This document shows, piece after piece, positions 35,058 through 42,859 of a stretch of DNA of 45,200 nucleotides. The stretch is from UPXZ01 sp964541615. GTDB lineage: Bacteria > Bacteroidota > Bacteroidia > Bacteroidales > Paludibacteraceae. Made by a program: the position numbers and the translations under genes. Numbering within the stretch: position 1 is the stretch's first letter; each line of letters opens with the position of its first letter. The stretch spans positions 1 to 45,200 of the forward strand of contig CAZIRA010000006.1 in NCBI GenBank assembly GCA_964541615.1, written 5' to 3'. The notes under the pieces were generated by a model. It was not told where the DNA came from, searched no databases, and saw only the letters and a program-made list of their open reading frames with translations.

Positions 35058-36593
35058 ATGAGTGGAGCAAAAAACTGTCCCGAAACCCCGCGCCAGCGTA
35101 TGATAGGTATGATGTACCTTGTACTCACGGCGATGCTGGCACTGAACGTTTCAAGTGAAATCTTGAACGGCTTTGGTCTGGTGGACAGCAGTTTACGTAA
35201 TACTATTGCTTCGTCGGATGTACGTACGAAGGATGTGTACAAGGATTTCAATTTAATGTACGAAAAAAATCCTGCGAAAGTAAAAGAATGGCTCGACAAA
35301 GCTACTGAAGTTCAGAATAAATCCAATGAACTTGATAATTATATCAAAGACTTCAAGTACGAAATCCTGAAAATTTCCGATGGAAAGAAAGCCGATAAAG
35401 ACGCTGTCAATATTATCAACAAGGAGAATATTGATGCTGCCGGAGAATATGCGCTGACCAGAGGAAACGGTCGGAAATTACGCGAGAAAATTGACGATTA
35501 CCGTGATTTTTTAATCAAATCTTCCGAAGGAAACGAAGCAAAACAGTCGATGTACCGCACCATGTTCGAAACTGGCGGGCGGAAATGGGAAACAAGACTG
35601 TTTGAATCCATGCCGGTTTCAGCCGCAATTACTATTCTTACCAAATATCAGTCAGACGTTCGATTGGCAGAGGCGGAAATGGTGCAGTACCTGAAATCTA
35701 TGACTGATTTTGATGATTTCCGTGTAAATAAAGTTCAGGCTTTCGTCGTGCCTAATTCACGTTACATCATTCAGGGCGGACGCTATTCAGCCGACATTAT
35801 TTTGGCTGCGACTGATTCAACCAGACAGTATGAATATTATGTAAATGGTTCGAGGATTTCTGCCGGTGGAGCCAACCGTTTTGGGAAATATGAATTTGTA
35901 GCTTCGCAAACAGGAACTTTCAAATATTCAGGTCAAATCCGTATGCCCGGCAACGATGGAAATTGGCGCACCTATCCATTCACCGAAGAATACACCGTTG
36001 GAAAGCCGTCTGCTACCATTTCCAATGAAGATTTGAATGTAGTTTATCGTGGCATTGACAACCGGTTCAGCGTGTCGGTGCCCGGCATAGCTTCCGAAAA
36101 TGTGCGGGTAAGCGTAAACGGCGGCACTGCTACAAAATCAAGTGACGGAAATTACATTATTCGTACCAATCAGGACGGCGATATCACCATTGTGGTAGCC
36201 GCTGTGGTAGAAGGTCGCGAGCAGACAATGGGAAGTGGAGTTTTTCGTGTGAAATACCTCCCCGATCCGAAAGCGTACCTGCAATTTGCTGATGCTGGTG
36301 GAATTCCTCGATTGATTCAGGAAGGAAGAGTCACAAGGCGTCAGGTTCAGGGAGCTAAGCTGATTGCCAGCTACGGTGAGGAAGAATTGGTAAAAGCAAA
36401 CTTTACTGTTACCAGTTTCACCATGCAGACGATTGTCGGCGTAGCTACAAACAACAGCGGTGAATTAAACCAGCGCCAATTGGAAATGCTGAACAGATTG
36501 GAAGGAGCAGATTTTATCCTTTTGAAAAATATTCAGGCTGTGGGACCTGACGGAAAAACCCGAAGTTTGAATCCAATAACAGTAGAATTATAA
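35058..36593 (+). CDS. gldM: Type IX secretion motor protein GldM/PorM
   Basis: A 511-residue protein with a single N-terminal transmembrane helix (about 14-34, MIGMMYLVLTAMLALNVS) and a large periplasmic part. GldM pairs with GldL to form a rotary proton-driven motor, its periplasmic dimer of stacked domains reaching the GldK/N ring. The N-terminus NCPETPRQRMIGMMYLVLTAMLALNVSSEIL... is highly conserved in the family; helical domain 1 (about 40-220) precedes beta-rich domains (about 225-511) including KVQAFVVPNSRYIIQGGRYSADI. Length matches PorM/GldM. It is flanked on both sides by related G/C-rich repeats. Confidence 0.96.
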   Translation: MSGAKNCPETPRQRMIGMMYLVLTAMLALNVSSEILNGFGLVDSSLRNTIASSDVRTKDVYKDFNLMYEKNPAKVKEWLDKATEVQNKSNELDNYIKDFKYEILKISDGKKADKDAVNIINKENIDAAGEYALTRGNGRKLREKIDDYRDFLIKSSEGNEAKQSMYRTMFETGGRKWETRLFESMPVSAAITILTKYQSDVRLAEAEMVQYLKSMTDFDDFRVNKVQAFVVPNSRYIIQGGRYSADIILAATDSTRQYEYYVNGSRISAGGANRFGKYEFVASQTGTFKYSGQIRMPGNDGNWRTYPFTEEYTVGKPSATISNEDLNVVYRGIDNRFSVSVPGIASENVRVSVNGGTATKSSDGNYIIRTNQDGDITIVVAAVVEGREQTMGSGVFRVKYLPDPKAYLQFADAGGIPRLIQEGRVTRRQVQGAKLIASYGEEELVKANFTVTSFTMQTIVGVATNNSGELNQRQLEMLNRLEGADFILLKNIQAVGPDGKTRSLNPITVEL

Positions 36594-36614
36594 GCCCCCA
36601 ACCCCTGAAGGACT
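36593..36614. repeat. G/C-rich intergenic repeat overlapping the gldM stop codon
   Basis: It starts with the last base of the gldM stop codon (AGCCCCCAACCCC) and ends GAAGGACT. Its reverse complement (AGTCCTTCAGGGG, then GGGGGCT) aligns with the element at 35014-35047 lacking a few bases. Confidence 0.6.
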
Positions 36615-36763
36615 GAGTTTGATAAATAAATTTAATTGAAACTTAAAATATCAAGTGAACTTCTAAAGAACTTACAATATTAAAGAAAGATTAAGTAATC
36701 TAATTAAGTAGTAATATGAGAAATCAAAATATACCAATGCAAATTCCTGAGATTAGCATTAAG

Positions 36764-37699
36764 ATGAAAAATTTCACTATAAATACCCCTTTTAGGAGGC
36801 TCTGGGGCATATTTGTCCTTTTTGTTTTATTAATCTTTTCAGCTGGAAAGCTGAATGCACAAGACCCGGCGAATGCATCTTTTTTTGACAGGATTGGAAA
36901 CATCAATCTCCAAACCCACGAACTGGATGCACTGGCTGATACAATTGCAGTAATAGACCACAAGGCAGAAGATATCTCATGGTCACGGGTGGTGTACCGT
37001 GTGATCGATATGCGCGACAAGCAGAATTTTCAGCTTTATTTCCCTACAAGGGCAACGGAAGAATACAAAAGTTTATTCAAACTGATGATCGATGCAGTGG
37101 TAGACGGTATAAACGTGTACAAACGGAATCCGCGTGACATCAAGCCTCAGTTCAATGAGCTGCTGATCGGCGAGGAACTTTCACGCGTGTTTGCTTTTGA
37201 TGAACTGACTGATAATAATTTGGTTCAGGTTGACCCGATTACCGAGCAACGCTCGCTGAATGCCGACCAATACATGCGTTACGTACGAAATCAGCTAAAA
37301 TTTTTGACCCAGGAAGTGATTTTCTTTGATACGCACACATCACGCCTTTACAGCAAAATCATTGCGATAGCACCCATGTATGCACTCCATCCAGACAATA
37401 TGGTAAACAGCGAAACCATGGCTTATTTCCGCAATTCGGTGCTTTGCTGGTTTGCATTTGACGAACTTCGTCCGTACCTGATGAAACAGTATGTGATTCC
37501 GAGCGGTAACGACAGCCAAAAACTGACATACGACGAATTTTTTGCACAGAATCTCTATTCAAGTTACATTCTAGGCGACAGCAATATGTACAGCCGGATG
37601 CTGCTGGAGTTTTCACTTAGCGAAGATGCACTCCGTGCCGAACAAAAGCGTATCGAAACCGAACTGATGAATTTCGAACAAGATTTATGGGAAAATTGA
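36764..37699 (+). CDS. gldN: Type IX secretion protein GldN/PorN
   Basis: Periplasmic partner of GldK in the outer-membrane-associated ring. From ATG 36764 the protein has 311 residues with a clean signal peptide (basic RR, hydrophobic core WGIFVLFVLLIFSAG, then NAQ). An in-frame ATG at 36716 would add 16 residues and an atypically long polar leader, so the later start is preferred. The core contains WSRVVYRVIDMRDKQNFQLYFP and KPQFNELLIGEELSRVFAFDELTD, typical of GldN, and the C-terminal DELRPYLMKQYVIP and YDEFFAQNLYSSYILGDSNMY. Last gene of the operon, followed by a terminator. Confidence 0.94.
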   Translation: MKNFTINTPFRRLWGIFVLFVLLIFSAGKLNAQDPANASFFDRIGNINLQTHELDALADTIAVIDHKAEDISWSRVVYRVIDMRDKQNFQLYFPTRATEEYKSLFKLMIDAVVDGINVYKRNPRDIKPQFNELLIGEELSRVFAFDELTDNNLVQVDPITEQRSLNADQYMRYVRNQLKFLTQEVIFFDTHTSRLYSKIIAIAPMYALHPDNMVNSETMAYFRNSVLCWFAFDELRPYLMKQYVIPSGNDSQKLTYDEFFAQNLYSSYILGDSNMYSRMLLEFSLSEDALRAEQKRIETELMNFEQDLWEN

Positions 37700-37727
37700 T
37701 TGGGGGTTTAGTCAATTTTTTCAGAAA

Positions 37728-37767
37728 GAAAGGCGGACACCAGATACATTCGGGAAGTCTGCCTTTC
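37728..37767 (+). terminator. Intrinsic terminator of the type IX secretion operon
   Basis: GAAAGGCGGAC (37728-37738) pairs with GTCTGCCTTTC (37757-37767), with one G-U pair, and ACTTTTT follows. Confidence 0.75.
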
Positions 37768-37816
37768 ACTTTTTAAACAAAAAAGGGACGTGTGTCACTC
37801 TCCCAAAAAAAATCAC

Positions 37817-37824
37817 TAACTTTG
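37817..37824 (+). promoter_or_regulatory. -7 box for the LuxR-type regulator
   Basis: TAACTTTG, exact TAnnTTTG, 21 bases before the start codon at 37845, implying a very short leader. Confidence 0.6.
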
Positions 37825-37844
37825 CAGCTGAAAATCTGAAAAGA

Positions 37845-38495
37845 ATGGAAAGAATGCTGATAGCTGATAATCAATATGTTACTCGGAGAGGGGTGAAAGT
37901 CATGCTGGAAGAATTCGGGATTAAGGAGTCTCAGTACGTTTCTGATAAAAAGGAACTGATTGAGAAATTAAGAACGTATCCTGAGTCTTTTGTAGTGCTT
38001 GATTATACACTTTTTGATTTTCGGAGCGTAGATGAACTTTTCATTTTCAACGAAAGATTTCCCGATGCCAGGTGGCTGCTATTCTCAAACGAACTGAGTT
38101 CTGATTTTCTGCGTCAAGTATATTTTAGTGCACCAAATTTTAGTATTATTTACAAAGACAGCAGTGAGAATGAGATAAATACCGGATTTTCAGAATTTCT
38201 TGAAGGTCGCAGGTATGTTTGCAATCTTGTGTCAAATGCGCTGCTAAACACGCTTTACAAACAAAGTGCAGAGAAGCAGAAAGCACATTTGACATCTACG
38301 GAACAAGAAATCCTGAAAGACATTGCCTCCGGCAAGACAACGAAAGATATCGCAGAAGCACGCCACATCAGCACACATACGGTAGTTTCGCACCGGAAGA
38401 ATATTTTTAGGAAAATAGAAGTAAATAATGTTCACGAAGCAACCAAATATGCCGTGAAAGCCGGATTGGTTGATTTGTCGGATTATTTTATTTGA
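37845..38495 (+). CDS. LuxR/NarL-type response regulator
   Basis: A 216-residue DNA-binding protein. The N-terminal receiver-like domain (about 1-125) keeps the phosphoacceptor position D53 (VVLDYTLF), S81 and K104 (IIYKDSS), but the usual acidic pair near the N-terminus is reduced to IADNQ, so phosphorylation may be weak or absent. The C-terminal LuxR helix-turn-helix (about 145-205) shows LTSTEQEILKDIASGKTTKDIA and STHTVVSHRKNIFRKI. It has its own promoter right after the type IX operon terminator, and no kinase gene is adjacent. Its target is unknown. It is not a PorX homologue, since it lacks the PglZ-type effector domain. Confidence 0.9.
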   Translation: MERMLIADNQYVTRRGVKVMLEEFGIKESQYVSDKKELIEKLRTYPESFVVLDYTLFDFRSVDELFIFNERFPDARWLLFSNELSSDFLRQVYFSAPNFSIIYKDSSENEINTGFSEFLEGRRYVCNLVSNALLNTLYKQSAEKQKAHLTSTEQEILKDIASGKTTKDIAEARHISTHTVVSHRKNIFRKIEVNNVHEATKYAVKAGLVDLSDYFI

Positions 38496-38527
38496 AAAAA
38501 ACGAATTACACGAATTTTGACAAATTA

Positions 38528-38559
38528 ACCATTCTACCATTCAACTATTCAGCCATCAA
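38528..38559. repeat. Degenerate octamer repeats directly before mnmA
   Basis: ACCATTCT, ACCATTCA, ACTATTCA and GCCATCAA in tandem with an exact 8-bp period, the last running into the mnmA start codon. Confidence 0.55.
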
Positions 38560-39620
38560 TGAACGTAGCAACATTAATATCAGGAGGAGTCGATAGCTCG
38601 GTGGTGGTTCACTTGCAGAGAGAGCAGGGGATTACGCCTACTTTGTTTTACATAAAGATTGGACAGGATGACGACGAATTGCTGGACTGCTCTTCTGAAG
38701 AGGACATAGAAATGGCAAGCCTAATTGCACACAGATATGGATGTAAATTGGAGGTGATAGACCTGCATCAGGACTACTGGGATACGGTGGTGGCATACAC
38801 CATTGATAAGGTACAAAAAGGCTTGACCCCCAATCCGGATGTGATGTGCAATAAATTGATAAAATTCGGAGTTTTCGAGCAGCGGGTAGGGCGTGAGTTT
38901 GATAAAACTGCTTCCGGACACTACGCAACCACCATCGAAGAAAACGGGAAAGTATATCTCGGAACGGCAAAAGACCCGATCAAAGACCAAACCGACTTTT
39001 TGGCACAAATAGATACTTTGCAGATTTCAAAACTGGCTTTTCCAATCGGTCATATGATGAAAAGCGAAGTGCGCAAAATTGCCGAAACCGTGAAACTTCC
39101 CACAGCCAGGCGCGGCGATAGTCAGGGAATTTGTTTTTTGGGAAAAGTAAACTACAACGACTTTATCCGCCGTTATCTGGGTGAGAAGAAAGGACCAATC
39201 GTAGAGTTTGAAACAGGAAAAATCCTCGGTCAGCACAACGGATACTGGTTCCACACCGTTGGTCAGCGTAAAGGGCTCGGCCTGTCAGGTGGTCCGTGGT
39301 ATGTGATAAAAAAGGACGTTGAGGCAAATATCATTTACGCTTCAAAAGGTTACGATGTAATAGCTGCCTACGGCAATGAATTTTCCATGAATGGATTCAA
39401 TTTCATCACCGAAAATCCATGGATCGGCACGAACGAAGGAATTGACATTACCTTCAAAATACGTCATACGCCAGAGTTTACCAAAGGAAAAATCTTCAAA
39501 ACAAGCAGTGGGTACCATATTCAGTCAGAAGAAATGCTCCAAGGCATTGCACCCGGTCAGTTCGGCGTGGTCTACGATAAAGATTCACGCATCTGTATAG
39601 GCAGCGGTGAGATTTCTTAA
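38559..39620 (+). CDS. mnmA: tRNA-specific 2-thiouridylase MnmA
   Basis: A 353-residue enzyme that adds sulfur to U34 of Lys, Glu and Gln tRNAs. The PP-loop ATP site GGVDSS is near the N-terminus; the two catalytic cysteines are visible in NPDVMCNKLIKF and GICFLGK, with the TASGHYA segment between them. The C-terminal part from about 205 has the HTVGQRKGLGLSGGPWYV segment and a beta-barrel end (GQFGVVYD). Bacteroidetes often carry more than one MnmA-like gene, so a paralogue may exist elsewhere. It ends at a hairpin shared with the convergent START-like gene. Annotation is firm. Confidence 0.95.
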   Translation: MNVATLISGGVDSSVVVHLQREQGITPTLFYIKIGQDDDELLDCSSEEDIEMASLIAHRYGCKLEVIDLHQDYWDTVVAYTIDKVQKGLTPNPDVMCNKLIKFGVFEQRVGREFDKTASGHYATTIEENGKVYLGTAKDPIKDQTDFLAQIDTLQISKLAFPIGHMMKSEVRKIAETVKLPTARRGDSQGICFLGKVNYNDFIRRYLGEKKGPIVEFETGKILGQHNGYWFHTVGQRKGLGLSGGPWYVIKKDVEANIIYASKGYDVIAAYGNEFSMNGFNFITENPWIGTNEGIDITFKIRHTPEFTKGKIFKTSSGYHIQSEEMLQGIAPGQFGVVYDKDSRICIGSGEIS

Positions 39621-39635
39621 CGTACTGAAACAATT

Positions 39636-39659
39636 ATCGCAGCTGGACACAGCTGCGAT
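39636..39659. terminator. Terminator between mnmA and the START-like gene
   Basis: A perfect 10-bp stem, ATCGCAGCTG (39636-39645) with CAGCTGCGAT (39650-39659), 4-nt loop, then TCTAATTTTTA on the plus side. On the other strand a moderately T-rich tail follows, so it probably serves both convergent genes. Confidence 0.75.
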
Positions 39660-39667
39660 TCTAATTT

Positions 39668-40051
39668 TTAAACACCTACTTTTCTTCTTAAATCATCCAC
39701 ATGCTGGTTCCAAAGCAGTTTGAAATCTTCCACATCTTCGGGTAGGCAGAACTCTGTGATTATAAGAGACACATTTCCGGTCAAATCCTGAGTGTCAATC
39801 CTCATCTCGAAATAAGCATCCGTTTCTTTATCCTCAATCCACTGGAAGCGAATCAGTTTGTCCTCTTTCCTTTCCAGCAGCAGAGCCGTCTGGTCATGGT
39901 TGTCCCAGGAAAATGTGTAAAGATCGTTCTCGACAGTCACCCCGTCCGAAAACCATTCAGCAAGTCCCAGCGGACTGCCGATCATAATCCAGAGAATATG
40001 CTCAGCGGCATAATTCAATGAATATTCGAGTGTAATTTTTTCTTTTTTCAT
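39668..40051 (-). CDS. START-like domain protein (SRPBCC superfamily)
   Basis: A 127-residue cytoplasmic protein resembling the START-like/AHSA1 fold of Bacteroidetes. It begins with KITLEYSLNYAAEHILWIMIGSPLGLAEWFSDGV, where a membrane-like hydrophobic helix forms part of the helix-grip, followed by beta strands (YTFSWDNHDQTALLLER, IRFQWIED) and a C-terminal helix (EDFKLLWNQHVDDLRRK). The fold binds hydrophobic ligands in general; no ligand or role is known for this group. It lies downstream of cdd on the same strand, 67 bases away, possibly with its own promoter (an imperfect -7 box around 40105-40113). Confidence 0.8.
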   Translation of the reverse strand: MKKEKITLEYSLNYAAEHILWIMIGSPLGLAEWFSDGVTVENDLYTFSWDNHDQTALLLERKEDKLIRFQWIEDKETDAYFEMRIDTQDLTGNVSLIITEFCLPEDVEDFKLLWNQHVDDLRRKVGV

Positions 40052-40118
40052 CCGCTTTAATTTATTTTAATCGGATGGAACCCATAATTCATATGGATTT
40101 CATGCAAAAGTTAATATT

Positions 40119-40598
40119 TCAATCCAGTCTTTCTTTACCGAAGCTGAGTGGTAAAAGCTGTTTTACGTTCTCCATTACATAAGTTTTCTCCGTTCCGTAA
40201 AGAATCATTTTTACGTCTTTTCCGTAACGGCTTTCTGTTTCGAGAAGTACCTGTCTGCACCCGCCGCAGGGCGTTATAGGGTCTTGCAGGTATTCGCCGT
40301 TTGCATATGCAGCGATGGCAATTGCCTTAACCGGAACATCAGGATATTGAGAGTTGGCATAAAAAACGGCTGTCCGTTCGGCACAAAGTCCGGATGGATA
40401 AGCCGCGTTTTCCTGGTTGTTGCCTCCGATGATTTTCCCGTTTGCAAGAAGTGCTGCAGCTCCGACATTAAATTTTGAATAGGCGGCATACGCATTCAAG
40501 GTCTGCTTTTTAGCCTCTTCAATTAATGGTAAATATTCGGCCGGAATTTCTGTGTTTAAGTATTCGGTATAACTAATTTCTCTTTTCAGAAGTCTCAT
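40119..40598 (-). CDS. cdd: Cytidine deaminase
   Basis: Deaminates cytidine and deoxycytidine in pyrimidine salvage. The 159-residue protein has the catalytic zinc motifs CAERTAVF (first Cys and the proton-shuttling Glu) and PCGGCRQVL (two further zinc ligands). The N-terminal KFNVGAAALLANGKIIGGNNQENAAYPSGL segment is typical of the homotetrameric/dimeric Cdd family. The start is taken at the ATG at 40596-40598; a TTG two codons upstream is in frame but less likely. An exact -7 box lies 25 bases upstream. Not part of a nucleoside operon here. Confidence 0.95.
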   Translation of the reverse strand: MRLLKREISYTEYLNTEIPAEYLPLIEEAKKQTLNAYAAYSKFNVGAAALLANGKIIGGNNQENAAYPSGLCAERTAVFYANSQYPDVPVKAIAIAAYANGEYLQDPITPCGGCRQVLLETESRYGKDVKMILYGTEKTYVMENVKQLLPLSFGKERLD

Positions 40599-40622
40599 GG
40601 TCAAGTTCTATTAGGTAAAGTA

Positions 40623-40630
40623 CAAATATA
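40623..40630 (-). promoter_or_regulatory. -7 box for cdd
   Basis: TATATTTG on the minus strand, exact TAnnTTTG, 25 bases before the chosen start codon. Confidence 0.6.
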
Positions 40631-40751
40631 TAAAATTATTTAACATAATCCGCTTTTTCGAAGAATAAGTTTTAATTTTGTAATAAATACATACTTTTTT
40701 TCCAACAATAATAAATTTCCGGGAATAATCGTATATTCGTTCTAAGTTTTG

Positions 40752-40759
40752 TAGTTTTG
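40752..40759 (+). promoter_or_regulatory. -7 box for the glucosaminidase gene
   Basis: TAGTTTTG, exact TAnnTTTG. It precedes both candidate start codons of the downstream gene (40792 and 40831), so it does not decide between them. Confidence 0.55.
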
Positions 40760-40830
40760 TAAAATTAATTTCATCCTGCTGCTTCCTGAAAATGATTTTT
40801 CAGAAGAATGGCATCCAAAAATTTTTACTA

Positions 40831-41760
40831 ATGAAATCTCGAATACTTTTACTTTTCACTCTCATCACAGTTTTTAGTGTTGCATCAGCTCAAACCATGC
40901 ACAGGGCTTATCTGGATTACATTGTGAAATATTCAGAAATGGCCGTCGAACAGCAGGAACTACATAAAATTCCGGCCAGCATCAAGTTGGCGCAAGGACT
41001 ATTGGAATCGGCGGCAGGGCTTGGCGAACTGGCGAAAATTTCCAACAACCACTTTGGAATAAAATGCAGTAACTGGTCAGGCGAACGTGTTTTTTCAGAC
41101 GACGATGAGAAGGGTGAATGTTTTAGAAAGTACAGAACTGTACGCGAATCTTACGAAGATCATTCTATGTTTCTCGTAAACAGGCCCCGATACAGTGGTT
41201 TGTTCAATTTGGCGCCGACGGATTACATCGGTTGGGCACATGGATTGAAAACGGCAGGATACGCCACAGATCCGAATTACGCTCGGAAATTAATAAAATT
41301 GATTGAAGATTATGATCTTCACAAGTACGACCTCGGTCGGGTAGCAGATATGAGAATCGCCGACTCAAAGGAAAATGCCGAAACCTACACTTGGGAAACA
41401 GCTTCTGTGACAACGCTTGCAGGGCATGAACTTTACAGTAACAACGGTGTGAAATGTGTATTCACCGAAGCAGGTGACACTTTTGCCAGCATTGCTAATG
41501 AATTTAACCTCTCTGAAAAGAGAATTCTCTTCTATAACGACATTTCCGAATCTCGCGCCTTGGAACCGGGAACCGTGGTTTATCTTTCACCAAAAAGAGT
41601 CAAAGCTTCCGCAGAATTTGAAACGCACCTGGTAAAAGAAGGTGAAACGCTCTACCGCATTTCTCAGAAATACGGAATCAAGCTGAAATCGCTTTATGAT
41701 TTGAATAAACTTCCTTACAACCAGGGAGCTACCTTAAATATGATCCTGAAATTGAGATAA
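40831..41760 (+). CDS. Secreted peptidoglycan glucosaminidase (GH73-like) with LysM domains
   Basis: A cell-wall hydrolase. From ATG 40831 it has 309 residues with a standard signal peptide (KSRILLLFTLITVFSVASAQ); an in-frame ATG at 40792 would add 13 residues. The catalytic domain (about 25-165) is a glucosaminidase/lysozyme-like fold with PASIKLAQGLLESAAGLGELA, where the Glu of LLES is the probable acid, and NNHFGIKCS, then AGYATDPNYARKLIKLIEDY. Two C-terminal LysM-type peptidoglycan-binding repeats follow: a first, weak one at about 205-250 (TFASIANEFNLSEKRILFYND) and a clear one at about 262-308 (KEGETLYRISQKYGIKLKSLYDLN). It probably remodels periplasmic peptidoglycan. Confidence 0.92.
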   Translation: MKSRILLLFTLITVFSVASAQTMHRAYLDYIVKYSEMAVEQQELHKIPASIKLAQGLLESAAGLGELAKISNNHFGIKCSNWSGERVFSDDDEKGECFRKYRTVRESYEDHSMFLVNRPRYSGLFNLAPTDYIGWAHGLKTAGYATDPNYARKLIKLIEDYDLHKYDLGRVADMRIADSKENAETYTWETASVTTLAGHELYSNNGVKCVFTEAGDTFASIANEFNLSEKRILFYNDISESRALEPGTVVYLSPKRVKASAEFETHLVKEGETLYRISQKYGIKLKSLYDLNKLPYNQGATLNMILKLR

Positions 41761-41833
41761 AATATTTTGAATCTTTTCGAATAATTTACAAACAAAATTC
41801 TCCCGGTCTGGAAGAAATAGATAGTCTATCCTT

Positions 41834-42124
41834 ATGCGTCGCAAAAACACAGAAAAATTAGACGAAATATTATCACAGGTGCTGAAGACAAACCACCTGG
41901 ATGAAAAACTATATGAAACCAGAGTGGTAAACTCGTGGTCTGTGGTTTTGGGCGAGAACATAATGAAGTACACCACGAAGATTTATTTTTACAATAAAAA
42001 ACTTTATGTGCAGCTTTCATCCTCTGTATTGCGTCACGAACTGTTCCTGACCCGTGAGGAAATCAAAAAATCCCTGAACAATCACGTCGGGGCCGATGTT
42101 GTAAAAGAGATTGTTTTCCAGTAA
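41834..42124 (+). CDS. DUF721-family protein (DciA-like)
   Basis: A 96-residue protein with the DUF721 pattern: MRRKNTEKLDEILSQVLKTN at the start, VVNSWSVVLGENIMKYTTKIYFYNKKLYVQLSSSVLRHEL in the middle and an ending NHVGADVVKEIVF. DUF721 includes DciA, a loader of the DnaB replicative helicase in bacteria lacking DnaC. Bacteroidetes versions are short KH-like proteins and have been assumed to share that role; a helicase-loader function is therefore an inference from family. It is followed 12 bases later by the unknown 179-residue gene and probably shares its transcript. Confidence 0.85.
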   Translation: MRRKNTEKLDEILSQVLKTNHLDEKLYETRVVNSWSVVLGENIMKYTTKIYFYNKKLYVQLSSSVLRHELFLTREEIKKSLNNHVGADVVKEIVFQ

Positions 42125-42136
42125 ATAAATTGGATT

Positions 42137-42676
42137 ATGCCCAGCAGGCAGGACATTTATTTAGGTATTCTTTCTTCGGCTATGGGCAGGAAAGAGGTGG
42201 ATTGGTTGTGCAGCGAAGCTATGCTCAGCAGTCAGGTTTTTGATTTTTTTTTCAGTCAAGTAAAGAATGAAAACCAAAGAATTGCCTGGCATTCCGCCTG
42301 GGTGCTGGAAAAAGTAAGCGAAGCACAACCTGAAGTTTATTCAGATTCTCATTACGATCAGCTTGTTGATTTTACCTCCACCAATCAGCATGACGGTTTG
42401 CAGCGACTATGCCTTTCCGTCATTTTCAATCTGCCGATTCGGCAACCTATTTCAGTAGATTTTATCAACCGATGTTTTGAACAGATGATTTCACCCAAAG
42501 AAACAGTGGGAGTTCAGGTTTTATCCATGAAAATATTGGATAGAATATGCACAGTAGAGTCTGATTTAACGCCTGAACTGATTTCGACCTTAGAAAATAC
42601 CGAGGATGGACTTTATTCCAAGGGTTTTGTTGCAGCAAAAAAGAATCTTATTAAGAGATTGATTACGAGGAAGTAA
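42137..42676 (+). CDS. Conserved hypothetical, HEAT-like helical protein
   Basis: A 179-residue cytoplasmic protein I cannot assign to a characterised family. It has no signal peptide and appears all-helical, with repeating hydrophobic helices of about 35-40 residues: QRIAWHSAWVLEKVSEAQPE, LQRLCLSVIFNLPIRQPIS, VQVLSMKILDRICTVE. This pattern suggests armadillo/HEAT-type repeats as in adaptor or scaffold proteins. It begins 12 bases after the DUF721 gene and is likely co-transcribed with it. No catalytic motif is visible. Confidence 0.7.
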   Translation: MPSRQDIYLGILSSAMGRKEVDWLCSEAMLSSQVFDFFFSQVKNENQRIAWHSAWVLEKVSEAQPEVYSDSHYDQLVDFTSTNQHDGLQRLCLSVIFNLPIRQPISVDFINRCFEQMISPKETVGVQVLSMKILDRICTVESDLTPELISTLENTEDGLYSKGFVAAKKNLIKRLITRK

Positions 42677-42732
42677 AAAAACAGAAGCAGAAAGTAAAAT
42701 ATCAAAAAGATGTTATTTGAAATAATTATTTG

Positions 42733-42740
42733 TAACTTTG
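42733..42740 (+). promoter_or_regulatory. -7 box for the acyl-CoA carboxyltransferase operon
   Basis: TAACTTTG, exact TAnnTTTG, about 120 bases before the start codon at 42860, giving a leader of about 110 nt in which no known riboswitch was recognised. Confidence 0.55.
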
Positions 42741-42859
42741 CAACCCGAAAAGATAATTTTTTAACAAAAATTTATTGATAAATGGATTTTTACAAGATAT
42801 AGGATTTCAGTTGGAATCAATTGAGAATCTTATCATTGTAAATCATAAATAAAAAAAAT

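Noticed and set aside
35014..36614. G/C-rich repeats around gldM as ends of a mobile element
   Set aside because: The enclosed sequence is only gldM, an operon core gene in its normal position, with no transposase and no visible target-site duplication.
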